From Paragordius varius (taxonomy: Eukaryota > Nematomorpha): DNA of 64,000 nucleotides. Under the pieces are notes generated by a model. It was not told the DNA's origin, did not search any database, and saw nothing but the letters and a program-made list of their open reading frames with translations. Made by a program: the position numbers and the translations under genes. The DNA lies in the NCBI GenBank assembly GCA_964247055.1, contig OZ176053.1, positions 4,526,001 through 4,590,000 of the forward strand, written 5' to 3'. Shown here piece after piece: positions 1 to 12,000 of the stretch. Each line of letters begins with the position of its first letter. Within the stretch, counting starts at the first letter, position 1.

Positions 1-39
1 GAATGTTTTATTAACATAATAGTATATTTTTACTTATAG

Positions 40-1295
40 TGCCACTGCCATCAAAACCCCGTGATTTTTCCAACACTATTCGCCACATATCGGAAAACAA
101 TGTAACAGCACTGTTAAGTTGGAAAGCCCCCCTAAGCTCGACAGAAAACGAAATGTTGTTGAATCGAAACCTTGAATCGGGTAACAGGGTACAAGAGAAT
201 TATATTGCGAATGAAAAGGCGGCATACATAGATCCTAACATTATAGGATATCGCGTTGTGTTTTATGGTAAACGGGCAACCATTACAACCAATCCCTCCT
301 CCTCCACCGAAAATGGTAGAACATTCACATCTATGCTAAACAATGGTGGAAATATTCTAATCAAAGTCTTTTCACCGGTAAGTTAGTGATAAATTCATGT
401 TTGTTGGTTGGAATACCTAGCCTTAGAGATCAAATTTTAAAAATGTAATAATAAATATTTGTTAAAACATCAGATATAAGCCTGATTATTTATTATATTT
501 TGCAATTCTTAATATACATACTAATTATATGTTGTTATCTTTCATCAGTTACAAACATCATATTATGTAACGGACCTCCTCCCAGAACGGGATTATGCGG
601 CTGATGTTCAAGCCTTTTCGGAATCAGGGCCCGGGGAAGTTTCCCATATCGAATTCAGAACCCCGAAATATCACAAACCCATTCAATATGTTCAACCAAG
701 TATTATTATTACAATATTTTAGAAAAATATTATTTTATGGAATCAGGATTACATTACAAAACATAAAAAATCCGTTACTTTTACTTATTTGAGATGATTC
801 ATCAAAAAGGACCATTAATATTTGATAATTTCTACACAATTTTGTAGATTTATTAAATTATAATATTTCTTTCCTAATACATTAGATGCTCCATTTTATG
901 GTATGTATCATCAAGCTTTACCCTATGCCCGTCGGCATTATCCAATTTTTTCACATTTTAAAGATAATAGCCAGCTACCACAAAATACCTTTCCGAATTT
1001 CAAAGAACCTCCACCAACTTATAACTCAAACAGCAAAAACCAAAATAATAATTTTTACATTGAAAGGACAGACAATGGTGACATATTATATTATAATGCT
1101 GCTGGACAAAAGAATAATCATGAATACTTTAATCGAGTATACCAAAATGGGTTTTACATTTCAACCAAAACAAAGGAACAAAAATCAACCGGGCTGCATC
1201 AAATCACATCTCCTTACACTATGATTCAAATAATCACATCTATATTGGCATACAAAATAATGTTCAAATACACACATTATGCCCCATTATTTTAG
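40..1295 (+). CDS. C-terminal part of a fibronectin type III domain protein (5' partial)
   Basis: Three exons read through: 40-377, 549-699 and 886-1295 (stop TAG). The first is entered from an intron at the window edge (acceptor at 38-39). Junctions are phase 0 then phase 1. Exons 1-2 encode an FN3 domain: a proline-led start (PSKPRDFS), LLSWKAP for strand B, IIGYRVVFY for strand C, YYVTDLLPERDYAADVQAF for strands E-F, and SESGPGEVS before the G strand. A long low-complexity insert rich in Ser, Thr and Asn separates the C and E strands. The last exon is a roughly 135-residue tail rich in Asn, Tyr and Pro that ends in a short hydrophobic patch (TMIQIITSILAYKIMF). The patch could be a weak membrane anchor or GPI signal. 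Cell-surface or adhesion proteins often look like this, but the specific family is not recognised. Confidence 0.7.
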
Positions 1296-1696
1296 CAAAA
1301 AAAGTCTAATGAATTATTTTGTAAAATTGGGAATTAAGTTAGATCAAGTCGGTTAGCAAGAGTCGAATGCAATCGATGTACCAATTTATAGATTATTGGA
1401 TCATCTGTATAACATACTGTATTCGCTGAGTATTCTAAAAGCTAACAAAAAACCTCTCTCTACTTAAAACATACTCGGTGCTAAATGCTTGGAAAATTAC
1501 ATCAAAGTTAATACAATTTACATATATATATCTATCTATATCATATTGTTATCTAATATATTCTCATCCTGTAAATACGATCAATATGTATTATTTCTAT
1601 ATATATATATATATATATTCGATAAAATTTTAAACACATATGGGTAAACGACAAATAAATTGTGATGAAATAAATATTGTTTTATATATTAAACTA

Positions 1697-2275
1697 GCGT
1701 AAATCTCGTGCTGTACGCAGCTCGAGGATGCCCTTCGGACTTCTGGGGGCTATTTGAAAAAAGGGACAATAAAATGATCCACATATGTGGAATGTTTCGA
1801 AACATTGATCTCATAGGAATTCCAAAACGGTGCATTCATACTAATATATTGTTTACTTGGGCGAAAAATAGATTCAAAAAATTATTTTTATGGACTTAAT
1901 TTTTTTAGAAAAGATGGCATTTTACGGGGGTAGCGGGTAAAAGGGCCTAAATTAAAAAAACAAGGCGACTATGTTCGGCGCAATCGAAAATAAGTAAACA
2001 AAAATCATATTTGAAATTAAATGGTCCAAAAAGTTCTCCGGAAAATTGTCTCAAAAACACGATTTTTGTGGACTCCTGTTTTCAAAAAAACCCGTTTTTT
2101 ACACAGGGTGGGCCCGAACTGGGGGCCCAATTCAAAAAAGGGCAAAGCTATTGTCGGGGCATTTATTAATGATTATACCTTTTCGACATTTGGATTTGAA
2201 TGGGTCTACCGGTTTTCCGGAAACAGATCACAAAGCAGCATTTTCCATTTTTATAAATATATAGATTTAGTATTG
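1697..2275 (+). repeat. Dispersed repeat, internally deleted copy (Helitron-like style)
   Basis: Both ends match, in opposite orientation, the larger element at 54911-56215. The left end shares the AAATCTCGTGCTG and CGGACTTCTGG blocks and the paired ATCCACATATGTGGA segment. The right end shares GGGCCCGAACTGGGGG, GACATTTGGATTTGAATGGG, CCGGTTTTCCGGAAACAGA and TTTATAAATATATAGAT. The middle is shorter here, so this is a deletion derivative. It is much more G+C-rich than its surroundings. The asymmetric ends, with no inverted repeats, recall Helitron-type elements, but no Rep/helicase gene is present. Confidence 0.65.
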
Positions 2276-2299
2276 ATAAAAGTGATAAAAATAAAACCT

Positions 2300-3547
2300 A
2301 TTTTTTCTTAAAAATTATTCTAATTTTGATTGACCAACATTCTAGCCATTTAACACAAATTCCATTATAAGCCGGCTTATAAACACCTTATATAATCCAT
2401 ATTTTTATAGTACTTTTCAGAATATGAGGTTCTGAATATTAAGCCACCAAAAAAGTTTCCATATTTCTTTTCAATTTTTGAGGCACTTTAGCCGGCTTAA
2501 CCGAAATGCCTGAATCAAAACTCATCCACATGGCTCTAAATTATGCGGAATGAAAGTCAGCATGTGTTTTTCAAATAAATGGAACATAAGCCTTAATTTA
2601 ATATATATATCTTAAATAGTAGAAACTCCAACTTTTAAGATTTCGATATTAGATGGATAGAGCGCTGTAATTTTACGGTTGATTAGCATAAAAATGGTCA
2701 TGTTTAAAATCAGCAATAATCTACAGTCGGTCGAAAAAGAGATGATCTCAAGATGTGGTCATTTTTATATTAAACTTTTTTCATTAAAATAAATCAGTGG
2801 TTCCTAACCTTTTTTTTGTTCTCGCTCCACCAAATTGCAAATGAAATTTCTTGCGCTCTTCTTTCAAAAAAATCCAAGATAAAAATAAGAATTTTGAATA
2901 TTTAAAATATTTCAACGAATAGTTCTGACCGCTATTCTACTGATAAAAACCTTAGTCTCAGGAAAGTTAGTTGGCTTGTAATATTTTTAAATTTTGGTAT
3001 AAATCCCTTAAATATATATGAATGACATAATTAAGACATTTATTATAAATATATGCAAAAGCTAGATTGTCTAATTAAAAATATTGCTATGAGTATTGCA
3101 ATGTATTCATATACATATTATTATTATAATGTAGAAATATTAATATTAAATTTTTAAATAGATAGCTTTATATAACTATATAAAAAATTATATTTTTAAA
3201 ATATGGTATACTATTGCTATATATAAAACCATTAAACTATTTTACAAAAATAAAGGCTGTTTAAATATTGAAGCGTCCGTCTATTTTAAGATAAATAAAC
3301 ATTTATATGTGGTAAATGAACAGAATACTTTTTACATAAAAATAAAATAAATTACATAAACCATTTTTAGCTTTTAAGAGTATTTGCACCTTAATCATAA
3401 GATTTAAACCATAAATTATTTAAGCACTACAAGATTTATATATACCGAATAAAAGCTTTACCATTGCAAAAACGAGCCATGATGAAATTCAAACAAAATA
3501 ATTAACAACAATAATAATGATTGATATAAAAAATGCCAATTTTACAT
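2300..3547. other. Gene-free, A+T-rich spacer
   Basis: Apart from the hAT end fragment at 2795-2882, nothing here supports a gene: there are no long frames and no splice-bounded coding segments. It probably holds the 3' flank of TMCO4. Confidence 0.5.
2795..2882 (+). repeat. Fragment of a hAT-type MITE (one end)
   Basis: The sequence begins CAGTGGTTCC, typical of hAT element ends, and continues with a Pyr-rich stretch, CTCCACCAAATTG and AATCCAAGATAAAAAT. The same blocks occur in the complete element at 39679-39969. No second end or target duplication was found, so this is a truncated copy. Confidence 0.5.
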
Positions 3548-6500
3548 TTAGGAAGGAGACGATGGTACTGATTCAATATAAATGTTATCCGAATTATAAC
3601 CCAATGTTTTTAGGATAAGGGGCATTTTCCTCACATAATCATTATGGCCTTCGACTATATCACTCAAATTTATATTGTACATGCGTGTATTATAACGTTC
3701 AATAGGTTGTAAACCAGCAATCTTAACTTGGGCCGAGGATGTCCGGTATAAAAGTTTGAGGATCCAATCTTTGGTACAATAACAATTTATAAATTTTCCG
3801 GCCACAATGTAATCCATCCATAAGGTATAAACCTAAAATGTTTGAATAGTAAATAAAGTTATTATTGATATTTGGGCTGTATAAAATTAGAGCTTGTCGC
3901 AATAATATGTATTTTCGTGAAAGTTAAAAAGAAACATATAATTTAACTTTCCACTTCAATTTTTCTTAAAATAAAATGGAAAAACAAACCGTACACCCAT
4001 CAATAATAATGAAATAAATATTCAAAGTTAAAAATTAACCAGTTTCAAAAATAATTATATAAATACTAAATTTAACTTTAGATGTAAGGACGTATATAGC
4101 GACATTAGTATTAACGATTTTACGGATACTTTGATGTAAAAATAAAATTATTATGGATATAATTTGTAGTGTTTAGCTTAGATTTTTTGAGTTTAACACC
4201 AAAGTGCTAGAGTGAACAAGTGAGGAAATAGGAGTTGGAGCAGAGATATATGACGGGTATTAATATCAAACATATTACTGTGAGCGCGATTATTTTTAAT
4301 AGGTCGCTCTTTTTTACGCACGTTTATCGACGACTAGGGCATTCATCCAAATTCCGACCTTTGAAAGTTAAATCATTTAACAGCGATCTATATTTTTAAT
4401 CCTTTGTTCTTATTCGGTTACATAAACTAAAAAATTGATATCCATAACCAAAAAAGTTACTATAGAATAAAATTACTGATTTTAGATGTCTAACAGGTTA
4501 ATTACATTCAATTTCGCTCGCTATACTGTAACCTTTAGGGTCATACGCATAAAGTTTTATAATAATTGGATGGAGTACACTTAGATAATATCCCCATAAA
4601 GCGCAAACGCTGCGCCAAACCTATTTTGTATTAAAGTTGAACCCAATTTTTTTTCCACAAAATATTTACTTATAATAGTTGAAGGCGTGATGGTATAGTA
4701 GGTAAAACTCTTACACTGCGTGTCAGGGTTCGAATCCCGAAACTACGCAATTTTTCCATCATCTCACTGTCAGCCCTGGGCAGGCGAGTGTTAAAGTTTT
4801 CACATGTCCGGATACAATTTAAGTCCTTAACCTTAACAAAAAAAGGAAAAAAGAGACTCTAAACTGTATGTATGTATACATTTACTTATAATAGCCAGTT
4901 ATATCCAAACCGCTAATAAAAAAAGTAATAAATTATATGTATTATTTTTACTTTTCTATCATCAGCAGGGATGGGTGAGCCCATGAGAATAACGTCTTGT
5001 ACAATACCTCTGTTATCATTGTTGGGTGTATCTTCTGCCATCATAGTTAATGCATGATAAACTACCCGGGATCCCAGGCCAAATGCTAAGCGATTTATGG
5101 ATAATAAAAAAAATATTTTACATTTTTTTACAATGTATCTATTAATGAGCAAAAATAAACTGTGTTTTAAAAAGTAATGTTTTTAGATTTTTAAACAATA
5201 ATAAAAAAAGTTTAAAAAACTGCCATTTTTCTACAATTATCTAATCGTTGTCTGAAATGAACTCAAATTATGTAAATATTAAATTGTTATTAAATGCGGT
5301 TCTCTAGTTAAACGGTAAAACGATTATTTTAGTTAAGAAGCATTAATGATTGAAAAAATATATTTATCAAACTTTAAAAACTCTTAAATTTTAGTGCTAA
5401 ATATACTAAGAAATATCGGTTTTTTTTATTATTTTACGCTTTGAACTTATTAAAATTTAAGCGAGGAAAATAGCGTTAATTTAATTATACACAAAACTCT
5501 AAACAAAGTCGCACATATAGTTCTATTTTTTATACTCATAAATAAATTTTTAATAGAACAAAAATAACCTACCTATCAGGTTAACAGGTCTCCGACCAGC
5601 CACTCTTTGCGTTAAAACATTAGCAAGTTCCTGGCCAGCCCTTTTAGTTCGGGCAAAAGCCACGGCCCAAGGGTTATCAATCACTCTGGCAAGTGAGATT
5701 AGATTCATTGGCCAAGCTATGGCAGACAAGACACCTACCAAAAAAAAAGAATTATATTTATCAGGAATTTACGGAACTAAAGAAAGATAAAGAGACATTA
5801 TTAAATTTTGTGTATTATAAATATAAAATATAAACTTCAATTAAAGTTATTATTTTTATTTAATATGTATATAAGGATAATGATTTGAATCGTATCAGGA
5901 CTTGTAACACTTTTTGTTTTTATTAAAATATATATTTAGTTTTGAGTTATGTGGCTCCTTGCCGTCTCTAATCCCGTAGTTTCAGAGTTGAAGCAGAATA
6001 CATGATTTAAAACCGCGATAATACTTATTAAAAAATTATATATCAGGACTTTACGGAACTGAAAAAAGGAATCAACAATAAGAGAAATAAAATTGTGTAA
6101 AATCAGAATCTAGCCGAATAAAATATAGAAATATTTTTCGATATCACACAATTTTAATAAAATAAATTTTATAATATCCGAACATTAGGCATAAAAAAGA
6201 ATTTTAATTTTTAATTTTAAGTCTCTGTAAGATTTTTTTATATGTTGCTATACCCTTGGTTCCTAATGCTTGATCAGGAACCGGTTAAAGGTTAAAAGTG
6301 GTTTAACTATCTTAAAAATCATTAAATTAAAAAAAATTCGGTTTTGTTTTTATTTTTCAAATGGCTCATAGTTATAGGATAGGATCAAATTAAACCAGCG
6401 TAACGGGTTGTCAAACTCATGACACATTAATGGGAACTAAATAGAATACTTTCCAGCTTACAAAGCAAAAATTATTAGGGTTAACCACTCTATAAGTTGA

Positions 6501-8871
6501 CAAAAAACAATAATTAAATAAACCATAAAACAAAGGTGATTGAAAAAAAACTTACATCTAAAAGGTAAAATGCACTCAACTAACTTAAAATATTTCATAC
6601 AAGATGATATTTATAATTATCAAGGCTTAAATGTATAAAGCAAAAAGGTCAACAAGGTGAACCAACTTATTCGCAAATTCAGCAAAAATAATTTTGTAAC
6701 TAAAATTATATATTTAACTGATACATTTATCGTAGAACAACTGATTATACAGTATAAAAATAAAGCTACGCACAAACATCCTTTCCCAAACTTCAAAACT
6801 TTTTTTAGTAAAATTATATCAACAAATGTAGCAGTGCTTCAACCACCATGTGAAATGCTACAATATAAAAAAATTATTCAACTCTATTTATATTGTCCGT
6901 TCTAAAAACCTGCTAATGCAGTTTCCTTCAAGACTTCTTGAGCGATTTGACCAGTGGCCCAATTTGCGACATAATTTACGCCTTGACCAAATTCTTTGAG
7001 GTATGTGCTTTCCCAACAAAGCGTATAACATTCCTAACATGATTTTCAACAAATTTATAAATGATATGTGTTCATATTCTTATGTTTCCAGGCAAGAAAC
7101 ATATGATAACCTTAAAATATTTTTAATATAACTATAAAGGCTTGTTAAAAATTGATATTTAGATGATAGTATAATCGGAAATGCAGTAGCAAATATTAAT
7201 GCAATTATGGTAGTTGTTTTATAAGGTAGGTATATGTATATAAGGGAAGAGAAACCGTCGTTACTTTTGTTGAAATATAACGGCTTCGGAATAAGTTTCA
7301 TTATAATTGTTTAATTGATTTTAAATAGTTATCAAATTTTTGCTGTAATCAATGTGACTAAATCAATAATATAGTATCGTTGAATTATGTTAGAAACGAA
7401 GTTTAAAATAAAGTAAATGGTTCTGGTCCAAAGAAAGGCTGCTTTAAATCCGAAACTTTAAATGTCCATTGTTTCCTCTTAATCAAAGCGAAACCGACCA
7501 AAAAAATTAAAATTATCTTAAATGGCAATTATTGAAAAGAAGACCTTGGTTATACGCAAATCGTGCCAAGGCATAGCAAAATCACAGTCCTTACTAATCC
7601 AGCCAGAGATGGCGATTGTGAAGCGTAAACCTTTCCCCGGACGGTCTTGTGGATTGCTCGGTTTGAGTTTTTGAAAGGAAAACTCTTCCAAATCTCCGGT
7701 TCGCCGATTCATTTTATAACCGGTTAGAGCTGCACCAGTTACGCCAAATAGAGAACCTATGCAAAGCAATATATTAACAATTGTAATTTATATTTACATC
7801 AAAATGGTATGCTGATACAAGTTAAGCATTAAAAAAGAATAAAATTACTAATCGTAATAGAAATTTGATCATATCACTTTAAGTTTGAACTCCTAAAAAA
7901 TTTAAACCATTGCATGCAGAATAAATTCATAGACGAAAAAGATAAGAATGTTAAATGATCGCCAGAAAAAACCGTGTAAAGGAAACATATGTTTTTGTGC
8001 CTAATCCTCGCCGGACATATATATTGCCTGCTTTATCGATTTTTTCCCCTGCTTTTTCGCTCAACTTTAAACTAATTCAGATTTATTTAATCGCGTTTTG
8101 ATAAACTTATAGCTGTAAGTATCCAAAAAATTGTCGTCTGCTAACCTATTATTCCCAAACCAGCGGTTGTACCCATCATGGTTGTCAACCAAGCTGATCC
8201 AAAGAGCGTTCCAACACTTACGGCCAGGAATGGAGCTGCTAAAAGTCCTCCAGTCAAACCAATAAGTGATCCGCCTATTATCGAGGCTGCCGCTATCTTC
8301 CAATACCTTTATATTCAAATTAATGGGGGATAATCGTGTTAATATATGGTGATAATTATAGCACTAGGCTTACGCATATGCATGAATAATATTCTTGCAA
8401 AAAATATATTAATACCAACTTTTTAATCTTATTTGGCTTAAATTTCTTGTTGGGAGATGTGGTGCCATACGTGATAAGGTCCAAAAGCTTGTCCTCATAT
8501 TTTTCAAATTTAATTTCATTTAATTTTGCATATTGTATAATATTTTGTATTAGGGCAGCGTTTCGGGCGTCGTAGGAGCCATTTCGCAAGGAAAACGTCA
8601 ACAAAAATAGCGGAATCATGTAGTGATCGGCGCCAAAAGCAGGTTGGGATAGTAAATCATTAAATAATTGCGTGAATTGTTCACGAAAATTTTGGCTAAA
8701 AATTCTTTCTTGGAAGTTATGTACATTTACGTACTCAAGTAGATCATTGGTGAACTTAACTTTGTATTCAGAATAGGAGCCCCTTTTGTAAATATGATTA
8801 AGAACAAAAGTGCATAGGTCTACAAGACTAAATTTAACTGAGTTAATTAAGGTTTTTGGATTGATATCCAA
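3548..8871 (-). CDS. TMCO4: TMCO4-like DUF726 alpha/beta-hydrolase-fold membrane protein
   Basis: Seven exons in consistent phase (8871-8420, 8306-8146, 7756-7545, 7033-6910, 5734-5573, 5085-4952, 3832-3548) give 509 residues; human TMCO4 is about 634. Exon 1 holds a helical N-terminal region. Exon 2 encodes two Gly-rich hydrophobic helices (SLIGLTGGLLAAPFLA and MMGTTAGLGIIG), and exon 3 continues with GSLFGVTGAALTGYKM and TIAISGW. Exons 4-7 carry family hallmarks: YTLCWESTYLKEFG, IDNPWAVAF, GRRPVNLI, QDVILMGSPIP, VAGKFINCYCTKDW, LYRTSSAQVKIAGLQPI and DIVEGH. The family has a lipase-like fold and Golgi or other internal-membrane association; its substrate is unknown. The usual nucleophile elbow G-F-S-L-G reads A-F-G-L-G here (about residues 371-375), so the Ser is absent. 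Introns are 113-1175 nt; none is ultrashort, unlike neighbouring genes. The exon 1/2 junction uses a weak donor (GTTGGT). Confidence 0.9.
4685..4854 (+). repeat. tRNA-derived SINE-like element
   Basis: The head (4685-4748) looks like a tRNA gene: GCGTGAT pairs partly with ACTACGC, a box A-like TGGTATAGTAGG follows, and the box B GGTTCGAATCC is perfect. The T-stem and acceptor stem contain mismatches, so it is not a working tRNA. A non-tRNA body follows (CCTGGGCAGGCGAGTG), then an A-rich tail (4838-4854). It lies inside the last intron of TMCO4, on the opposite strand. A perfect internal RNA polymerase III promoter box with a degenerate tRNA fold and A-rich tail is the SINE pattern. Confidence 0.6.
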
Positions 8872-9000
8872 TTTTTTATCATCAATTTTCTAACAATTAA
8901 GTTTACAATTTACCTTCTTTATTAACATGAACTAAAAGGGTTAAGTATTTACAAATTCATAGATTCATATGTTTTGTTACCTAATGGTAAGTCGGATTTT
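8872..9000. promoter_or_regulatory. Divergent TMCO4 / SETD1 promoter region
   Basis: Only 129 bp separate the two opposed start codons. No clear TATA box or CpG island is visible, only A+T-rich sequence. The segment must contain both 5' UTRs and both core promoters unless non-coding first exons lie further away. In the SETD1 frame a stop occurs at 8923, which supports ATG 9001 as its first start. Confidence 0.5.
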
Positions 9001-12000
9001 ATGAATTCCGTAGAGTACAAAGTCGAATACAATAAAAATAATAATGATAATCACCATGTAATAGGTGAAAACTCTGAAGAAAAGCATGGAGAGACAAAAC
9101 AATACAGTTATAAACTTTTGGTAGATCCATTTCTACAGGGTACGGAATGTAAAAAAGTATATCGCTTTGATGGAATTATACCAGAGGTATATTTTATTTT
9201 ATGTAAAAGGATCCTATGATGCCCCTAGTTATGGTTAAAGATCCTAGGCGACCATTGAACCATCTCATATTTGGTACAAAAATTTGTGATTTGATTCTTC
9301 CGAGACTGAGGGTAAAAAATAAAATTTATACTTTATATAGCTGGATAAAAATTATATTGGTGAACCACCCGCTTTAGAATTGACTGTAACGAATATAAAC
9401 GATAATATTCGGGAACCATTTTTACAGGATTTGTGTTTTAAGCATGGGGTTTTAGAATCTCTTAAAATTTATTATCATCCAACTACCAAAAAGCATTTAA
9501 CGATTGCCAGAGTAATATATAAGCATGCAAAGTCAGCCAAACAATTTTTAGAAAAAATGCATAATGTATCAGTTATGGGCAACCCTTTGAAAATATTTTT
9601 GGATCCCTTAGGTAATTGCTTTTTAAAATAATTTTTAGGAAAACATTGCCACAAAATTGTCGACAGTATTATACGATCAACTAAAGACAAACCATTTTCC
9701 ATAGATGCATATCTATCTCAACACATATTTAATCAGCATTTGGAAACTAAGACAAATAATGAACTTGTAAATCAAACGAAATCTTCTCACTTAATTTCTC
9801 TCACCTCTTTACCGAATTTACCCAAATTTGATCCAAGATTAAAGAATAACGCCAACGTTAGTATCCCATCGATCAAACTTAACATTTCACAAACGTATAG
9901 TAATGCGCCACCAGACAAAAACGAATCACCTGAAACATCGCCAGCTGATAATGGTGAGAAATTGGAGGATAAAAATTTGCCAACTACTGCATTTTTGCAC
10001 CAATTAACTGCAGTTGCGCCGTCATCAAATGATCCAAAAGAACAACTTTTGGAGCAGCATGCCGAATTTTCCATGTCTTTTTTCCATAATAATAATGCTG
10101 ATAAAACCACCGCTAAGGTGCGTCCAACAAAGAATGACCATACAATACTTGAATCAAAAAAATCTATCATTCAATCCACAAACGATATTGATTACAAAGT
10201 AGATGATCGTGCTGAAGGCGAAAATGGATATGCAAATGATGTTAACAATTATATAAATCACAAGAGCTCAAAAATAGCCATGGACGAGAAACAAGATACG
10301 CATAAAAAATACGCTGATAGAGGAGGGAGAAAATATTCGCATTCGCATCACCACGCCAATAATATTGCTAGTCATAATCATCAACTCGGTTCTCGTCAAC
10401 GTTCACGCAATTTTTCCACCGGCGCATCTCATAAGAAATCGCGAGATTATCATCATGATAAAGATTATGACGATGCGGCGGCAGAATATAATCATCCACT
10501 AGATGAAAAGAATCAAAATAGCGGCATGAGCAAAAAATTTGATATGAAGGATGGTCGCTCTCATAAACGTGATGACGTGATTAAAAATCATGGCCATGGT
10601 GATGATGAGAATGATAAGTATCATAGTAGTAGACACTCAAATAATAATCAACGTGGACATTATTCTTCCAGAAATCGTTACGAGAGACGAAATAACGCCA
10701 ACAACAAAGATTACAACGTTTCACCCAAACGATTTTCGAGAACATCAGACGATCATAGACATAAATCTACTTCCTCGTCATCGTACCGAAAAGATATTAA
10801 GGAGGAAAAGGATGTTACAAAAGATGAAAAACGTGGCTTAGTCAAAAATGAACCAAATTTATCGATAAATGAATCCCCTTTAGTCCTGCCCACACCTTTT
10901 ATACCATCATTTTTCCCTGGTTCTGCTGGGACAGGAATACAACCTGGAGGTAACTCGGCCTGTTTCGAAGGAGCCAATCTCATCAATAATTTGTATGCTG
11001 CGAATCGCATGTCAGAACAACACAAAAGCTTTGTTTTGGCTCAACAAGAACAGGAAAAACAAAATAATTCACATATCGATTCTGTCCACAACAATACAAT
11101 AAAAACAGAGTTTGCCGACTCCCAAAGTGTTCAATGTACAGAAACGGGAGATGCAGAAGATCGTATGAGTGTATCACCTTTAAGTCCTCGAGCACCAACA
11201 CCACAATATTCTTTGAGTGCCCGTACCATCAAAGCGGAAGAAACCAATACCTCCTCGTCGGTTATTATTAGCAATAATGTTAAAAAGGAGCAAGAATCAT
11301 CATCAAAATTATTAGTATCTACAACAACATCAGCGTCTTCATTTTTGCCGCCACATTTAATAAACTTTCAAAACAGCAATAATCAAGCAGTTTACCAACC
11401 TGCACCTAATAACTTTAATAACATGATGTATGGGAGGGGAATGATGTTTCCACCCCCATCATTACCACATGTGCATCATCATCCCTATTTCTCACCATTT
11501 ATGCCACCGCCTCCAATCCCACCTCCCCCTTTATTGAATGGCTCAGCTTTTTATGGCAGTAATATGATGACGCATTTACCACCACCCTTATTCACACTTT
11601 CTCAAAAACATGAATCAAAGATTGACATACCATCTACAAGTATGTTTGACATGAAAAGTAAGGCTAAATTTTTGATCAAAATGATGAATCATATGCTTGA
11701 TTAGTTTAATTTATAATTTAGGCTCGCAATAATATGGGAACGTAAACTCTTAATGTTTTGTTTTATAATATATTGAGAATTATAAAAATCAACGGAGCCT
11801 GAACCGTTTTCATTTCGCATTCCAAGTTTATTTTAATTACTCCTGGTTCGGATTGCGTTTTATATGTTTAAATAAAGTTTTTGAGATTGATTTCCAGGAC
11901 GCAAAAAAAATTAATAAAATTTTGTCGGCATCATGTTTTTTGGTATAATGGTTCAAAATTGTTTATATTTTGATACAATATAAGACAACATTATAAATCA

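Noticed and set aside
1708..2311. Open frames at 1.7-2.3 kb as coding sequence
   Set aside because: They fall entirely in the dispersed repeat shared with 54911-56215, where the frames are not conserved.
4685..4750. Functional tRNA gene
   Set aside because: Box B is perfect, but the T-stem has two mismatches and the acceptor stem pairs badly. The attached body and A-rich tail fit a SINE better.
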